DNA from: Paenarthrobacter aurescens
GTDB taxonomy: Bacteria > Actinomycetota > Actinomycetes > Actinomycetales > Micrococcaceae
Length of the DNA stretch: 64,000 nt
Direction: 5' to 3'
Assembly: GCF_025421775.1 (NCBI RefSeq)
Contig: NZ_JAOEFX010000003.1
Coordinates: 62,001-126,000 of the forward strand
Notes under the pieces: model-generated
Databases searched by the model: none
What the model was told of the DNA's origin: nothing
The model's input: only the letters and a program-made list of their open reading frames with translations
Translations under genes and position numbers: made by a program
Part shown: positions 38,454 to 47,550 of the stretch, in pieces
How positions within the stretch are numbered: the stretch's first letter is position 1
Layout: the number at the start of each line of letters is the position of its first letter

Positions 38454-39830
38454 GTGCCCGTAAATCCACAGGGTGAAGCAGTCGCCCCCGTAGCAACATC
38501 AACAACAGGTGCCGCGCAGGTCAAGGCCAGGCGCACCAGGCGCAAGCTTCGCGCCTCCGCCCTCGTTGCGGCCACAGCTGCCGCCGTCCTGGCACTCACT
38601 GCCTGCGGTGGCGGCGGTTCCGAAGCCAAGAGCGCCGACGGCAAGGTGGAGCTCCGCTTCGCCTGGTGGGGTGGCGACAAGCGCGCACAGGTAACGCAAG
38701 CGGCCATCGCGGCGTTCGAAGCCGAGAACCCCAACATCAAGATCAAGCCCGAATATGGCGACTGGAGCGGCTACTGGGACAAGCTTGCCACCCAGGTTGC
38801 TGCCAACGATGCTCCGGACATTATCCAGATGGACGAAAAGTACATCACTGAGTACTCCACCCGCGGCGCGCTGCTTGACCTCTCGAAGTACGACATCGAC
38901 ACGTCCAAGCTGGACCAGGCCGCCTTGGATGCCGGCAAGGGCGAGAAGGGCCTGACCGGCATCGCTGCAGGCATCAACGCCGCCACCATCCTGGCCAACC
39001 CGGCCGTGTTCCAGGCCGCCGGGGTTGCCCTCCCTGACGACAAGACCTGGACATGGGAAGACTTCGAGCGGATCTCCGCCGAGGTTACCGCCAAGTCGCC
39101 CAAGGGAACCTACGGTGCTGCTGCCTACGGCACGGACGAAGCATCCCTGGGAGTGTGGCTCCGCCAGAACGGCAAGTCCCTCTACACCGATGACGGCAAG
39201 CTCGGCTTCGAGCCCTCGGACATCGCCGAGTGGTGGAGCTTCCTGAAGGAACTGAGCGAGAAGAAGGCAGTCCCGTCGGCATCGGAAGTTGTTGAAGCCG
39301 AGGCGGCACCGCTCGACCAGAGCGGCCTGGCAACCGGCAAGAACGGACTGGCCTTCTGGTGGTCCAACCAGCTTCCTGCCCTTGAAAAGGCAGCCGGAGG
39401 CGAACTGCAGATCCTGCGTTTCCCCTCCAAGACGGGCAAAGCAGCTGACGCGAAGCTCTGGTACAAGGCTTCCCAGTTCTGGTCTGCATCGTCGCGTACC
39501 AAGCACCCTGAAGAGACGGCCAAGTTCATCAACTTCCTGACCAACAACGTCAAGGCCGGCGAAGCACTCCTGGCAGACCGCGGCGTTTACCCGAACTCGG
39601 AGGTCCGCGAGGCCATCGCGCCCAAGCTTGCCAAGGCTGACGTCAAGGTGGTGGACTTCATCGACCAGATCAAGGGAGAACTTGGTGAAGCTCCAGCCGC
39701 ACCCCCGAAAGGTGCAGGCGCCATCCAGGAAATCGTGAAGCGCTACACCTCGGAGGTCCTGTTCGACAGGCTCTCCACGGAGGAAGCCGGCAAGAAGGCC
39801 GTGGACGAAATGAAGTCCGCCATCAGCTAG
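38454..39830 (+). CDS. ABC sugar-binding lipoprotein (SBP 1)
   Basis: 458 residues. An Arg-rich N-terminus leads to SALVAATAAAVLALTACGGGG, lipobox ALTAC, then a family 1 solute-binding fold (FAWWGGDKRAQVTQAAIAAFEAENPNIKIKPEYGDWSGYWDKLATQVAANDAPDIIQMDEKYI). It delivers oligosaccharide to the 36385/37322 permeases. GTG 38454 follows GGAG. It is a close paralogue of the 47551 protein (WSGYWDKLATQV and DAPDIIQMD are shared), so it probably binds a related sugar. Confidence 0.9.
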   Translation: MPVNPQGEAVAPVATSTTGAAQVKARRTRRKLRASALVAATAAAVLALTACGGGGSEAKSADGKVELRFAWWGGDKRAQVTQAAIAAFEAENPNIKIKPEYGDWSGYWDKLATQVAANDAPDIIQMDEKYITEYSTRGALLDLSKYDIDTSKLDQAALDAGKGEKGLTGIAAGINAATILANPAVFQAAGVALPDDKTWTWEDFERISAEVTAKSPKGTYGAAAYGTDEASLGVWLRQNGKSLYTDDGKLGFEPSDIAEWWSFLKELSEKKAVPSASEVVEAEAAPLDQSGLATGKNGLAFWWSNQLPALEKAAGGELQILRFPSKTGKAADAKLWYKASQFWSASSRTKHPEETAKFINFLTNNVKAGEALLADRGVYPNSEVREAIAPKLAKADVKVVDFIDQIKGELGEAPAAPPKGAGAIQEIVKRYTSEVLFDRLSTEEAGKKAVDEMKSAIS

Positions 39831-39846
39831 CTGTTCCTCAGCAAAC

Positions 39847-39892
39847 AACCGCGCCCCGGGTTGGTCCGAAAGGATCCGCCCGGGGCGCGGTT
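39847..39892 (+). terminator. Strong terminator after SBP 1
   Basis: A 14-bp perfect stem (AACCGCGCCCCGGG at 39847-39860 with 39879-39892) followed by TTTTT. It serves SBP 1 and faces the convergent GH42 gene. Confidence 0.9.
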
Positions 39893-39928
39893 TTTGCGTT
39901 CGCCGGCCTACGTGTGCCGGCGCCTGGG

Positions 39929-41947
39929 TCAGTCTTCCGCGATGACGGCCACGGCTCCGGCGGGTACAACGCCAGTGAAGCGCAATCCGCTGAGCAGCTC
40001 GGCGCCGTCGGCCTTCACTGTTGCGTCGTCCCGGCTGTGGTTGACGGCGAATAGGAAGGTCCGCCCGTCGTCGGCGCGCCGACGCGTGAGTTCGACGCCG
40101 GCAGAAGCTTCGGTTGCGGCCGTCACCCCTGCTTCCTCCACGAGCCGGGCGGTGAGTGCTTCAATGCCATCGGCGTCGGGAAGTGTGGCCAAGTACCAGG
40201 CCGAACCCGTTCCGACGGTGCGCCTCGTGAGTGCCGGCACATCGCCGAGTGGGTCTTCGGTGAAAGTTGCCAGAACCTCGGTGGACTCGCTCGCGTGCAC
40301 ATGCTCGCTCCACACATAACCCACTGTTCCGTCGCTCAAGGTGACCGACGTACCAGGAAAGAGCGGGTGGAATTCCTCACTGTTGATTCCCAGCAGCCCG
40401 CGGAAAGCGCCCGGGTAGCCGCCGAGCCGGACGTGGTCCCGCTCGTCAACGATGCCGCTGAAGTAGCTGATGAGGACCGTTGCGCCACCCTCTGCGGCAG
40501 CCGCGATCGAGGCAGCCGCAGCGTCGGTCACGGCGTAGAGGGTGCAGACCAGAATGAGGTCGTATCCGGAAAGGCCGGCTGATGGATGGACGAAGTCTGC
40601 CGTGATTCCTCGAAGGTACAGGGCGCGGTGGAAGGCGCGCATGGTGTCGAGGTATTTCAGCGAATTGTGCGGGTGCGAGTCCAGTTCCGAAGCCCACCAG
40701 GCCTCGTAGTCAAAGACGATCGCAACGCGCGATTCCACCCGGGAGCCCTTGACGGGTTCCAGCCTGGACAACGCCCCGCCGAGGTCCACGACGTTCCGCC
40801 ACACCTGCGTGTTGCGGCCGCCGTGCGGAACCATGGCCGAGTGGAACTTCTCCGAGCCGGCCTTGCTTTGCCGCCACTGGAAGAACATCACGGCGTCAGC
40901 GCCGCGGGCCACATGCGTGAGCGAGTTGCGGAGCATTTCGCCCGGCATCTTGGGCTGGTTATGCGGCTGCCAGTTGACGGCAGATGTGGAGTGTTCCATC
41001 AGGATCCACGGCTTCCCGCCCGCAACGCCGCGGGTGAGATCGGCACTGAAAGCCAGCTCGATTTCGCGCTCCGGGTCCGCCGCCACCAGATAGTGATCGT
41101 TGGCCACCACGTCCATGTCCTTGGACCAGTCAAAGTAGTCCAAGGCCTTGGTGGCGCTGGAGACCATGAAGTTGGTGGTTGCCGGGACGTCCGGCGTGAC
41201 CTCGCGGATGACAGCAAGCAGCTCGCGGTAATAGTCGATGAACGCCCAGGAATTGAACCGTGCGAAGTCCAGTTGCTGACCCGGGTTGAGTGTGGTGGGA
41301 GCGGCGCCCGGCGGAATGATTTCGTCGAAGGAAGCGTAGTGCTGCGACCAGAATGCCGTTCCCCACGCCTCATTGAGGGCGTCGATTGAGCCGTAGCGGC
41401 GTTGCAGCCAGGCCCGGAACGCGGCGGCGTCCTCTTTGCCGTGGAACTCGCCAACGTGGCAGCCGAGTTCGTTGTCCACATGCCAGAGAGCCAAGGCCGG
41501 GTGGTTCTTGTAGCGTTCGGCGATGACGCGCGTCATGGCGGTTGCGTATCGGCGGTAAACAGCTGACGACGGCGTGTAGTGGCGTCGCGATCCACGCTCA
41601 AGCGTGATTCCTTCCGCGGTGATGGGCAGGATGTCGGGGTGCTTGCGGGCCAGCCAGGCCGGGGGAGAAGCGGTGGCCGTTGCAAGTGCCACTTTGATTC
41701 CGGCGCCATGGAGGTTGTCCATGACATCGTCCAACCAGCCGAAATCGTAGTTTCCTTCCGTGGGTTCCAAGAGGCCCCAGGAGAAAATGCCGACGCTGAG
41801 GAAGTTGACCCCGGCTTCCTTCATGAGCTCGATGTCTTCACGGCGGACATCTTCCGGCCACTGCTCCGGGTTGTAGTCACCGCCGTAAGCGATGCCGTCG
41901 AGACGGTTCCAGACCGATGGGCGGTGGGATGTTTCGGGGGAGGTCAA
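39929..41947 (-). CDS. Beta-galactosidase, glycoside hydrolase family 42
   Basis: 672 residues. The barrel starts YGGDYNPEQWPEDVRREDIELMKEAGVNFLSVGIFSW. The acid/base Glu160 is in WHVDNELGCH and the nucleophile Glu318 in WILMEHSTSAVNWQP; the trimerisation and C-terminal beta domains follow. It cleaves terminal beta-galactose, as needed for galactan or arabinogalactan side chains of pectin. No signal peptide, so it is cytoplasmic. The start is TTG 41947, with AAGGAG upstream. Divergent from SBP 2; tandem LacI operators lie between. Confidence 0.9.
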   Translation of the reverse strand: MTSPETSHRPSVWNRLDGIAYGGDYNPEQWPEDVRREDIELMKEAGVNFLSVGIFSWGLLEPTEGNYDFGWLDDVMDNLHGAGIKVALATATASPPAWLARKHPDILPITAEGITLERGSRRHYTPSSAVYRRYATAMTRVIAERYKNHPALALWHVDNELGCHVGEFHGKEDAAAFRAWLQRRYGSIDALNEAWGTAFWSQHYASFDEIIPPGAAPTTLNPGQQLDFARFNSWAFIDYYRELLAVIREVTPDVPATTNFMVSSATKALDYFDWSKDMDVVANDHYLVAADPEREIELAFSADLTRGVAGGKPWILMEHSTSAVNWQPHNQPKMPGEMLRNSLTHVARGADAVMFFQWRQSKAGSEKFHSAMVPHGGRNTQVWRNVVDLGGALSRLEPVKGSRVESRVAIVFDYEAWWASELDSHPHNSLKYLDTMRAFHRALYLRGITADFVHPSAGLSGYDLILVCTLYAVTDAAAASIAAAAEGGATVLISYFSGIVDERDHVRLGGYPGAFRGLLGINSEEFHPLFPGTSVTLSDGTVGYVWSEHVHASESTEVLATFTEDPLGDVPALTRRTVGTGSAWYLATLPDADGIEALTARLVEEAGVTAATEASAGVELTRRRADDGRTFLFAVNHSRDDATVKADGAELLSGLRFTGVVPAGAVAVIAED

Positions 41948-42015
41948 GGGGACTCCTTCGTCAGGTTGGCCGTGCTGTTGCTGGTGGTGCTGGAAGGCAT
42001 GACTGCAGCGTATCC

Positions 42016-42031
42016 GGGAAAACGCGTTCTC
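42016..42031. promoter_or_regulatory. LacI-type operator GGGAAAACGCGTTCTC
   Basis: The first of two operators placed end to end (shared base 42031) between the GH42 and SBP 2 genes. Confidence 0.65.
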
Positions 42032-42046
42032 TGGAAAACGCTTGCC
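42031..42046. promoter_or_regulatory. LacI-type operator CTGGAAAACGCTTGCC
   Basis: The second tandem operator, overlapping the -35 TTGCCC of the SBP 2 promoter; it could block RNA polymerase. Confidence 0.65.
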
Positions 42047-42070
42047 CAGATTCTTAATTAGGGATATTGT
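42042..42070 (+). promoter_or_regulatory. Promoter of the SBP 2 operon
   Basis: TTGCCC (42042-42047), 17-nt spacer, TATTGT (42065-42070). The -35 overlaps the operator at 42031-42046. Confidence 0.6.
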
Positions 42071-42154
42071 ATCGATTCAGAACGAGTGTAAGCGAGATCA
42101 CTGCCACGTTGTAGAGAACTCGGAAGCTTGCACCAACTGAGCAAGGAGGCTCTC

Positions 42155-43441
42155 ATGATCGATAGAAGGAAATTCCTCACCACGGTGGCTCTCGGCACTG
42201 CATCTGCCGCGTTCCTCTCCGCGTGCGGCCAGTCCTCGTCCAGCGGGCAGACCGGTTCCGCAGATAACCCCGTCACCATTACCTACACCTGGTGGGGCAA
42301 TGACGACCGGGCCGAACGTACCCGCAAGGCCATTGCCCTGTTTGAGTCCAAGAACCCGGACGTCAAGGTCAATGGCAACTTCTCCGACTTCGCGGGCTAC
42401 TGGCAGAAGCGGGCCACCGAAGCTGCCGGCGGCGGCTTGCCGGACGTCATGCAGTGGGATTTGTCCTACCTGCGTGATTACGGCCAGCGGAACCAGCTCC
42501 TGGATCTGGGCACGGTGAAGATCAACACGGACGCTTTCGAGAAGTCCCTCCTTCCCTCGGGCCAGATCAGGGGCAAGACCTACGGCATCCCCACCAGCAC
42601 CAATGCTTTTGCTGTCTATTACGACCCCGCCAAACTCGCTTCCCTGGGTATTGCAGAGCCGGACGGCCAGTGGACCTACAAAGAGTTCAACACCTTCCTG
42701 GCCGAGGTTGGAGCCAAGGGCAACGGCACGTTGTTCGGTGGCACCGACTACACGGGCATTTGGTGGAACTTCAATATCTGGCTGCGGCAGAACAACATCC
42801 AGGCCTTCACCGATGAAGGCAAGCTTGGCTTCTCCAAAGACGATCTGAAGAAATGGTGGAACCTTACCGCGGACTTACGCGGCACCGAAGCGATTGTGGG
42901 CGAAGACAAGGCCACCCAATTGCTGCCCAAGTCCCCGTTCGGCTCCAACGTGACCGCTACTGAAGTTACGTGGGACAACTTCATGGCCGGTTACCTTGCA
43001 GACTCCGGCGCGAAGGAGCTCAAACTCGTTCCGGTTCCGTCGGATGACCCGGACAACCTTGGCCTGTTCCTCAAGCCGTCCATGCTGATGGTGGCCAGTG
43101 CCAAGACCAAATACAAGGATGCGGCTGCCCGCTTCATCGATTTCATGGTCAACGATCCTGAGGTCGGCCAGATCTTCAAGACCTCCCGCGGTGTCCCGGC
43201 GTCGAAGACCCAGCGCGACGGCACCACCTTCGAAGGCACGGACAAGCTCGTGGTCGACTACGAGAAGTCCATCGAGAAGTACCTCAAGGACGCCCCGGAA
43301 CCGCCCATTGTTGGTTTCGGCACGCTGGAGTCCACGTTCAAGCGGGTCACCCAGGACCTGAACTACGGCAAGTTGACCGTGGACGGCGCTGTTGATGCGT
43401 GGTTCAAGGAAGCCGAAGACCTTATCAAGCAGAACGCCTGA
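42155..43441 (+). CDS. ABC sugar-binding lipoprotein (SBP 2), twin-arginine-like signal
   Basis: 428 residues. Signal IDRRKFLTTVALGTASAAFLSAC carries a twin-arginine motif and a lipobox (LSAC). Then a family 1 solute-binding protein: TYTWWGNDDRAERTRKAIALFESKNPDVKVNGNFSDFAGYWQKRATEAAGGGLPDVMQWDLSYL. It is distinct from SBP 1 and 3. ATG 42155 follows the strong ribosome site AAGGAGG. It heads an operon with two permeases and a YesL-like protein. Confidence 0.9.
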   Translation: MIDRRKFLTTVALGTASAAFLSACGQSSSSGQTGSADNPVTITYTWWGNDDRAERTRKAIALFESKNPDVKVNGNFSDFAGYWQKRATEAAGGGLPDVMQWDLSYLRDYGQRNQLLDLGTVKINTDAFEKSLLPSGQIRGKTYGIPTSTNAFAVYYDPAKLASLGIAEPDGQWTYKEFNTFLAEVGAKGNGTLFGGTDYTGIWWNFNIWLRQNNIQAFTDEGKLGFSKDDLKKWWNLTADLRGTEAIVGEDKATQLLPKSPFGSNVTATEVTWDNFMAGYLADSGAKELKLVPVPSDDPDNLGLFLKPSMLMVASAKTKYKDAAARFIDFMVNDPEVGQIFKTSRGVPASKTQRDGTTFEGTDKLVVDYEKSIEKYLKDAPEPPIVGFGTLESTFKRVTQDLNYGKLTVDGAVDAWFKEAEDLIKQNA

Positions 43442-43490
43442 GCAGACCTTCTGTGTCTGATCCGCGCTTCACAACTGACGGACTGATCCT

Positions 43491-44441
43491 GTGACTCAAA
43501 GCCCAACCCTGAGCAGGCGTGCCGCTTCCGCTCCCACGCCGCCGCGTAAATCGCGGCGGCGTGGGGCGGACACCCGCGCCGGCTACACGTTCCTGTTGCC
43601 CTGGCTGCTGGGATTCATCGCCCTGACCGTGGGCCCGATGATTTCCTCGCTGTACCTCTCCTTCACCAACTACAACCTTTTCGATGCCCCCAAATGGATT
43701 GGCTTCGATAACTACACCACCCTCTTCCAGGATGAACGGTTCCTGCAGTCGGTAGGGGTGACCATGCAGTATGTGGTCTTCGGTACTCCGCTCAAGCTCG
43801 CGGCGGCGTTGGCGATCGCGATGCTGCTCAACAGCAAACGCAAGGGTCAGGGCTTCTACCGGTCCGCGTTCTACGCCCCGTCCCTGATCGGCGCGTCGGT
43901 GTCCATCGCCATTGTGTGGAAGGCCATGTTCGGCGATTCCGGCCCCGTGGATCAGGGCCTGTCCTTCTTCGGGATCAACCTCGGCGGCTGGGTGGGCAAC
44001 CCCAACATGACCATGGGCATGATGATCCTCCTGACCGTCTGGCAGTTCGGCGCTCCGATGGTCATCTTCCTGGCCGGCCTCAAGCAAATCCCGGCGGACC
44101 TTTACGAGGCTGCCTCGATGGACGGCGCCGGCCCCGTGCGGAAGTTCATGAATATCACGTGGCCGATGCTTTCCCCGGTGATCTTCTTCAACCTTCTGAT
44201 GGAAACCATCCACGCGTTCCAGATCTTCGCCTCGGCCTACATCATCTCCAACGGTGAAGGCGGCCCGGCCGGGTCCACCCTCTTCTACACCCTCTACCTG
44301 TACTTGCGCGGTTTCTCCGACTTCCGGATGGGCTACGCCTCGGCGATGGCCTGGCTCCTGGTGATCGTGGTCGGCATCATCACGCTGATCTTCTTCAAGA
44401 CCTCCAAGTCCTGGGTCCACTACAGCGGTGATGCAAAGTGA
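43491..44441 (+). CDS. ABC sugar transporter permease (MalF type)
   Basis: 316 residues with six membrane helices beginning at GYTFLLPWLLGFIALTVGPMISSLYLSF. The EAA loop is LYEAASMDGAGPVRKFMNITWPMLSPVIFF. Start GTG 43491 lies 50 nt after SBP 2. The stop overlaps the next start by 4 nt. It closely resembles the 36385 permease, consistent with duplication of a transporter within the island. Confidence 0.9.
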   Translation: MTQSPTLSRRAASAPTPPRKSRRRGADTRAGYTFLLPWLLGFIALTVGPMISSLYLSFTNYNLFDAPKWIGFDNYTTLFQDERFLQSVGVTMQYVVFGTPLKLAAALAIAMLLNSKRKGQGFYRSAFYAPSLIGASVSIAIVWKAMFGDSGPVDQGLSFFGINLGGWVGNPNMTMGMMILLTVWQFGAPMVIFLAGLKQIPADLYEAASMDGAGPVRKFMNITWPMLSPVIFFNLLMETIHAFQIFASAYIISNGEGGPAGSTLFYTLYLYLRGFSDFRMGYASAMAWLLVIVVGIITLIFFKTSKSWVHYSGDAK

Positions 44442-45364
44442 CAACCATGGCAACCCCCACCCAGCCCCAACCAACAAAGCCCGCCGCCCCGGCGCCGGTC
44501 TACAACCCGAAGTCCGAATCCCTCACGGCCAAACGGATCAAGAGCACCATCTTCCACATCGTGGCCCTGGCCCTGGTGGCGATGGTCCTCTACCCGGCCC
44601 TGTGGATGATCACCTCATCCTTCAAGCCGAACTCCGAGATCGGCGGCGCGAACAACGCGTTGTGGTCAAACAACTTCAGCTTCGACAACTTCGCAACCGC
44701 CATGGAAGGGATCGGCGGCGTCTCCACGCTGACGTTCTTCACCAACTCGTTGATCCTGGCCGTCGGCGCCGTGGTGGGCACTGTCCTCTCAGCGTCCATC
44801 TCGGCCTACGCGTTCGCCCGGATCAACTTCCCCGGCCGCGGACTGTTCTTCGGCATGATGATCGCCACGCTCCTGCTGCCCTTCCACGTGGTGATCATCC
44901 CGCAGTACATCGTGTTCCAACAGCTCGGCCTCGTGGATACCTACGTGCCCTTGCTGATCGGCAAGTTCCTTGCCGCAGACGCGTTCTTCGTGTTCCTCAT
45001 GGTCCAGTTCATGCGGGGCCTCCCTGCTGAGCTGGACGAAGCAGCACGCATCGACGGCGCCGGACACATCCGGATCTTCGGGTCCATCATGCTCCCGCTG
45101 ATGAAACCGGCCCTGATCTCCACCTCGATCTTCTCCTTCATCTGGAGCTGGAACGACTTCCTGGGCCCGCTGCTCTACCTCAACACCCCTGAGAAATACC
45201 CGCTCCCGCTGGCGCTGCGGCTCTTTGTGGACCAAACCCAGTCCTCGGACTACGGAGCCATGATCGCCATGTCCGTCCTGGCACTCCTCCCGGTCCTGGT
45301 CTTCTTCCTCGTCTTCCAGCGCTACATCGTCGAAGGCGTTTCGACACAAGGCCTCAAGGGCTGA
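44438..45364 (+). CDS. ABC sugar transporter permease (MalG type)
   Basis: 308 residues. Helices begin IFHIVALALVAMVLYPALWMITSSFK; EAA loop LDEAARIDGAGHIRIFGSIMLPLMKPAL. GTG 44438 overlaps the previous stop as GTGA; an alternative start is ATG 44447. It completes the SBP 2 importer. No ATPase gene adjoins. Confidence 0.9.
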   Translation: MTTMATPTQPQPTKPAAPAPVYNPKSESLTAKRIKSTIFHIVALALVAMVLYPALWMITSSFKPNSEIGGANNALWSNNFSFDNFATAMEGIGGVSTLTFFTNSLILAVGAVVGTVLSASISAYAFARINFPGRGLFFGMMIATLLLPFHVVIIPQYIVFQQLGLVDTYVPLLIGKFLAADAFFVFLMVQFMRGLPAELDEAARIDGAGHIRIFGSIMLPLMKPALISTSIFSFIWSWNDFLGPLLYLNTPEKYPLPLALRLFVDQTQSSDYGAMIAMSVLALLPVLVFFLVFQRYIVEGVSTQGLKG

Positions 45365-45389
45365 CGGACACGGAAGAGAATACTGAAGA

Positions 45390-46040
45390 ATGAGCACTAT
45401 GAATGCCACTGGCACGTCATCGGGGAAGCCCGGGATCCCGGTCAACCGCTTTGCCCTTTTCGCCGAGACCATCCTGGCGGGGGTCATCGTGCTCCTCTTG
45501 TCCGTCCCCTTGGTGACGGCGCCGGCTGCCTATGCGGCCGGCGTCGCGCACCTGGAAAGGCACCTCAGCGGCAGGGACGATTCCCTCCGCAGCTTGTGGG
45601 GAAATTTCCGTCGCGCGCTGCCCGGCAGTTGGAAGATGGGAATCACGACGGCGGCAGCCGCCGTCGTGATTGTCCTGAACCTGTTGCTCGCACTGGTGGG
45701 GCAGCTGCCGGGCCGGGCAGCAATCCTTCCCGCCACCCTGATTCTCGCCGCGGCTGGGGCGGTGCTCTTCCTGCGGATCGCCGCCAACTGGAGCGGCGGG
45801 GTGAACTGGGAGGGCGACGCCAGCCAGCAGCCCGCGGATGCTCCAGGACCCCAGAGGTGGGCTGCCGCCTACGCCAGCGCCAAGGCTGATTCGCTGCGCG
45901 ACTGGAGTGGTTCGCTGCTCCTGCTCGCGGCTGTATTCATGACCGTTGTCTTCGTCTGGATGTTGCAGGCGTTGTTCGTCATCGTCCCGGGGACGCTGAT
46001 CCTGGCCGCCGCGGCCATCAAAATCCGCTCCCATCGCTGA
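45390..46040 (+). CDS. YesL-like (DUF624) membrane protein
   Basis: 216 residues. Hydrophobic segments near residues 22-50, 85-110, 113-130 and 175-205 predict four or so membrane helices; no soluble domain is visible. DUF624 proteins are found beside carbohydrate ABC importers and the Bacillus rhamnogalacturonan genes; the role is not established. It follows the second permease by 26 nt and is last in the operon. Its TGA is part of the palindrome 46039-46101. Confidence 0.72.
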   Translation: MSTMNATGTSSGKPGIPVNRFALFAETILAGVIVLLLSVPLVTAPAAYAAGVAHLERHLSGRDDSLRSLWGNFRRALPGSWKMGITTAAAAVVIVLNLLLALVGQLPGRAAILPATLILAAAGAVLFLRIAANWSGGVNWEGDASQQPADAPGPQRWAAAYASAKADSLRDWSGSLLLLAAVFMTVVFVWMLQALFVIVPGTLILAAAAIKIRSHR

Positions 46041-46101
46041 GTTTTTGTACAGCTAATGCCCTTTAGGAGCCTCCTTAAGGGCATTAGCTGTACAAAAACT
46101 C
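46039..46101. repeat. 63-bp near-perfect palindrome, family A
   Basis: Arms 46039-46069 and 46071-46101 (starting GAGTTTTTGTACAGCTAA) match with one mismatch around a 1-nt centre. The arm shares its first 18 nt with the proC palindrome (16379 onward). It lies after the YesL-like stop. Confidence 0.85.
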
Positions 46102-46145
46102 CATAAGAATCCGCCCCCAACCCGCTGAATCGAGCAGACCGCCCC

Positions 46146-47429
46146 GTGTCGCCGCGCCCGTTCCCACTGCGCCCCAAATCCACCGCACCACGTGTGCGCT
46201 CCGTCGAAACCTGGCACTATCCGCTGCGGCACCACAACTACCGGGTCTTCGTCACCTTGTCGCTGGTGGGGAGCGGAGGGGTGTGGATGCAGCGGTTGGC
46301 CCAGGACTGGTTGGTTCTCCAGTTGACAGGAAGCCCGGCCGCAGTGGGCCTTGCCGTCGCGCTCCAATTCCTGCCGATGTTGGTGGTGGGTCCCATCAGC
46401 GGTGTACTGGTGGATCTTTTCCCCAAACGCCGCATCCTCCTGGTCTGCCAGTCCGTCGCCGCGTTGCTGGCCGCCGGCCTGGCTGTCTGGAATGCGATGG
46501 GTGGCAGCGATGTCTGGGTGGTTTACGCTTCCTGCATCGCGTTGGGGATCACCAGTGCCATTGATGGACCGGCACGCCAGGTTTTCGTTAACGAAGTGGT
46601 GGGCGACGCCGGTTTGCCCGCAGCAATTGGCCTGAACAGCGCCATTGGCCAACTGGGTGCAATGGCCGGACCTGCCCTGGCCGGCGTGGTGATTGCCCAA
46701 GCGGGTCCGGCAGCGGCGTTCGCTGCCAATGCCTTGATTGGTGTGGCGGTCCTTGTGATGATCGCGTCCATCAGGCCCGGCGAGCTCCACCATTCTCCGG
46801 CGACACCCGGGCCAACAGCCCGCAAGGGCCAGGTACTCGCCGGATTCCGTTTCGTTCGCGCACGTCCACCCCTGCTGTTGACCATGCTCCTGGCGGGCTT
46901 GCTGGGTGCCTTCGGAATGAACGGCCCCGTAGTCCTCGCCGCTTTTGCGGACGGTGTGTGGCATAGCGGTCCTGCCGGGTTCGGTCTCTTCAATACGGTC
47001 AGCGCGTTGGGCGCCCTGGCTGGTGCGCTGGTGGCTACACGGATCAAGCGGTTTGGCCGTAAGGGGATCGTTGCCAGTGCTGGACTGTTCGGGCTGACGC
47101 AGTTGCTCGCTGCCCTGATGCCCACGCAGGAGTGGTTCGTGGTGATGCTTATTGTTGTTGGCTTCATGACGCTGGTGTTCCTCACCAGTGCAGCCACCGC
47201 AGTGCAGCTTGAAGCGGGTGCAAGCGTACGCGGCCGGGTCCTGGCCCTCTACTTTCCGCTGCTTTTGGGTGGTCACGCTTTGGGTGGGCTGCTTGCCGGC
47301 TGGCTGACGGAGGACTTCGGCGTACGAACCGGGCTGGTGGTCACAGGAGGGTTGGGCATGGTGTCTGCAGTGGTGATTGGGCTCCTGCTGTGGAGGTATT
47401 CAGCCCGGCGCACCCGCACAGCAAGCTGA
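46146..47429 (+). CDS. Major facilitator superfamily transporter
   Basis: 427 residues, 12 predicted helices: YRVFVTLSLVGSGGVWMQRLAQDWLVLQLTGSPAAVGLAVALQFLPMLVVGPISGVLVDLFPKRRILLVCQSVAALLAAG is characteristic of the enterobactin-exporter/MFS_3 group. It exports or imports small molecules of unknown kind. The start GTG 46146 has no good ribosome site, and other starts are possible. It is not obviously part of the pectin system; it lies between two island operons. Confidence 0.85.
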   Translation: MSPRPFPLRPKSTAPRVRSVETWHYPLRHHNYRVFVTLSLVGSGGVWMQRLAQDWLVLQLTGSPAAVGLAVALQFLPMLVVGPISGVLVDLFPKRRILLVCQSVAALLAAGLAVWNAMGGSDVWVVYASCIALGITSAIDGPARQVFVNEVVGDAGLPAAIGLNSAIGQLGAMAGPALAGVVIAQAGPAAAFAANALIGVAVLVMIASIRPGELHHSPATPGPTARKGQVLAGFRFVRARPPLLLTMLLAGLLGAFGMNGPVVLAAFADGVWHSGPAGFGLFNTVSALGALAGALVATRIKRFGRKGIVASAGLFGLTQLLAALMPTQEWFVVMLIVVGFMTLVFLTSAATAVQLEAGASVRGRVLALYFPLLLGGHALGGLLAGWLTEDFGVRTGLVVTGGLGMVSAVVIGLLLWRYSARRTRTAS

Positions 47430-47472
47430 GCGCTTTTGTTAAAAGTGATAGCTCAAACAAACAAAAACTCCC

Positions 47473-47502
47473 TTGACGAGTGATGTAGCGCACACTTAGG
47501 CT
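47473..47502 (+). promoter_or_regulatory. Promoter of SBP 3
   Basis: TTGACG (47473-47478), 18-nt spacer, TAGGCT (47497-47502), with the LacI operator directly following. Confidence 0.65.
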
Positions 47503-47518
47503 GAGAAAGCGTTTTCTC
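47503..47518. promoter_or_regulatory. LacI-type operator GAGAAAGCGTTTTCTC
   Basis: Exact reverse complement of the copy at 25482-25497, placed immediately after the -10 hexamer, so it covers the transcription start of SBP 3. Confidence 0.82.
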
Positions 47519-47550
47519 CCCGTAGCGCACGACTCAGATAAGGACGTTTG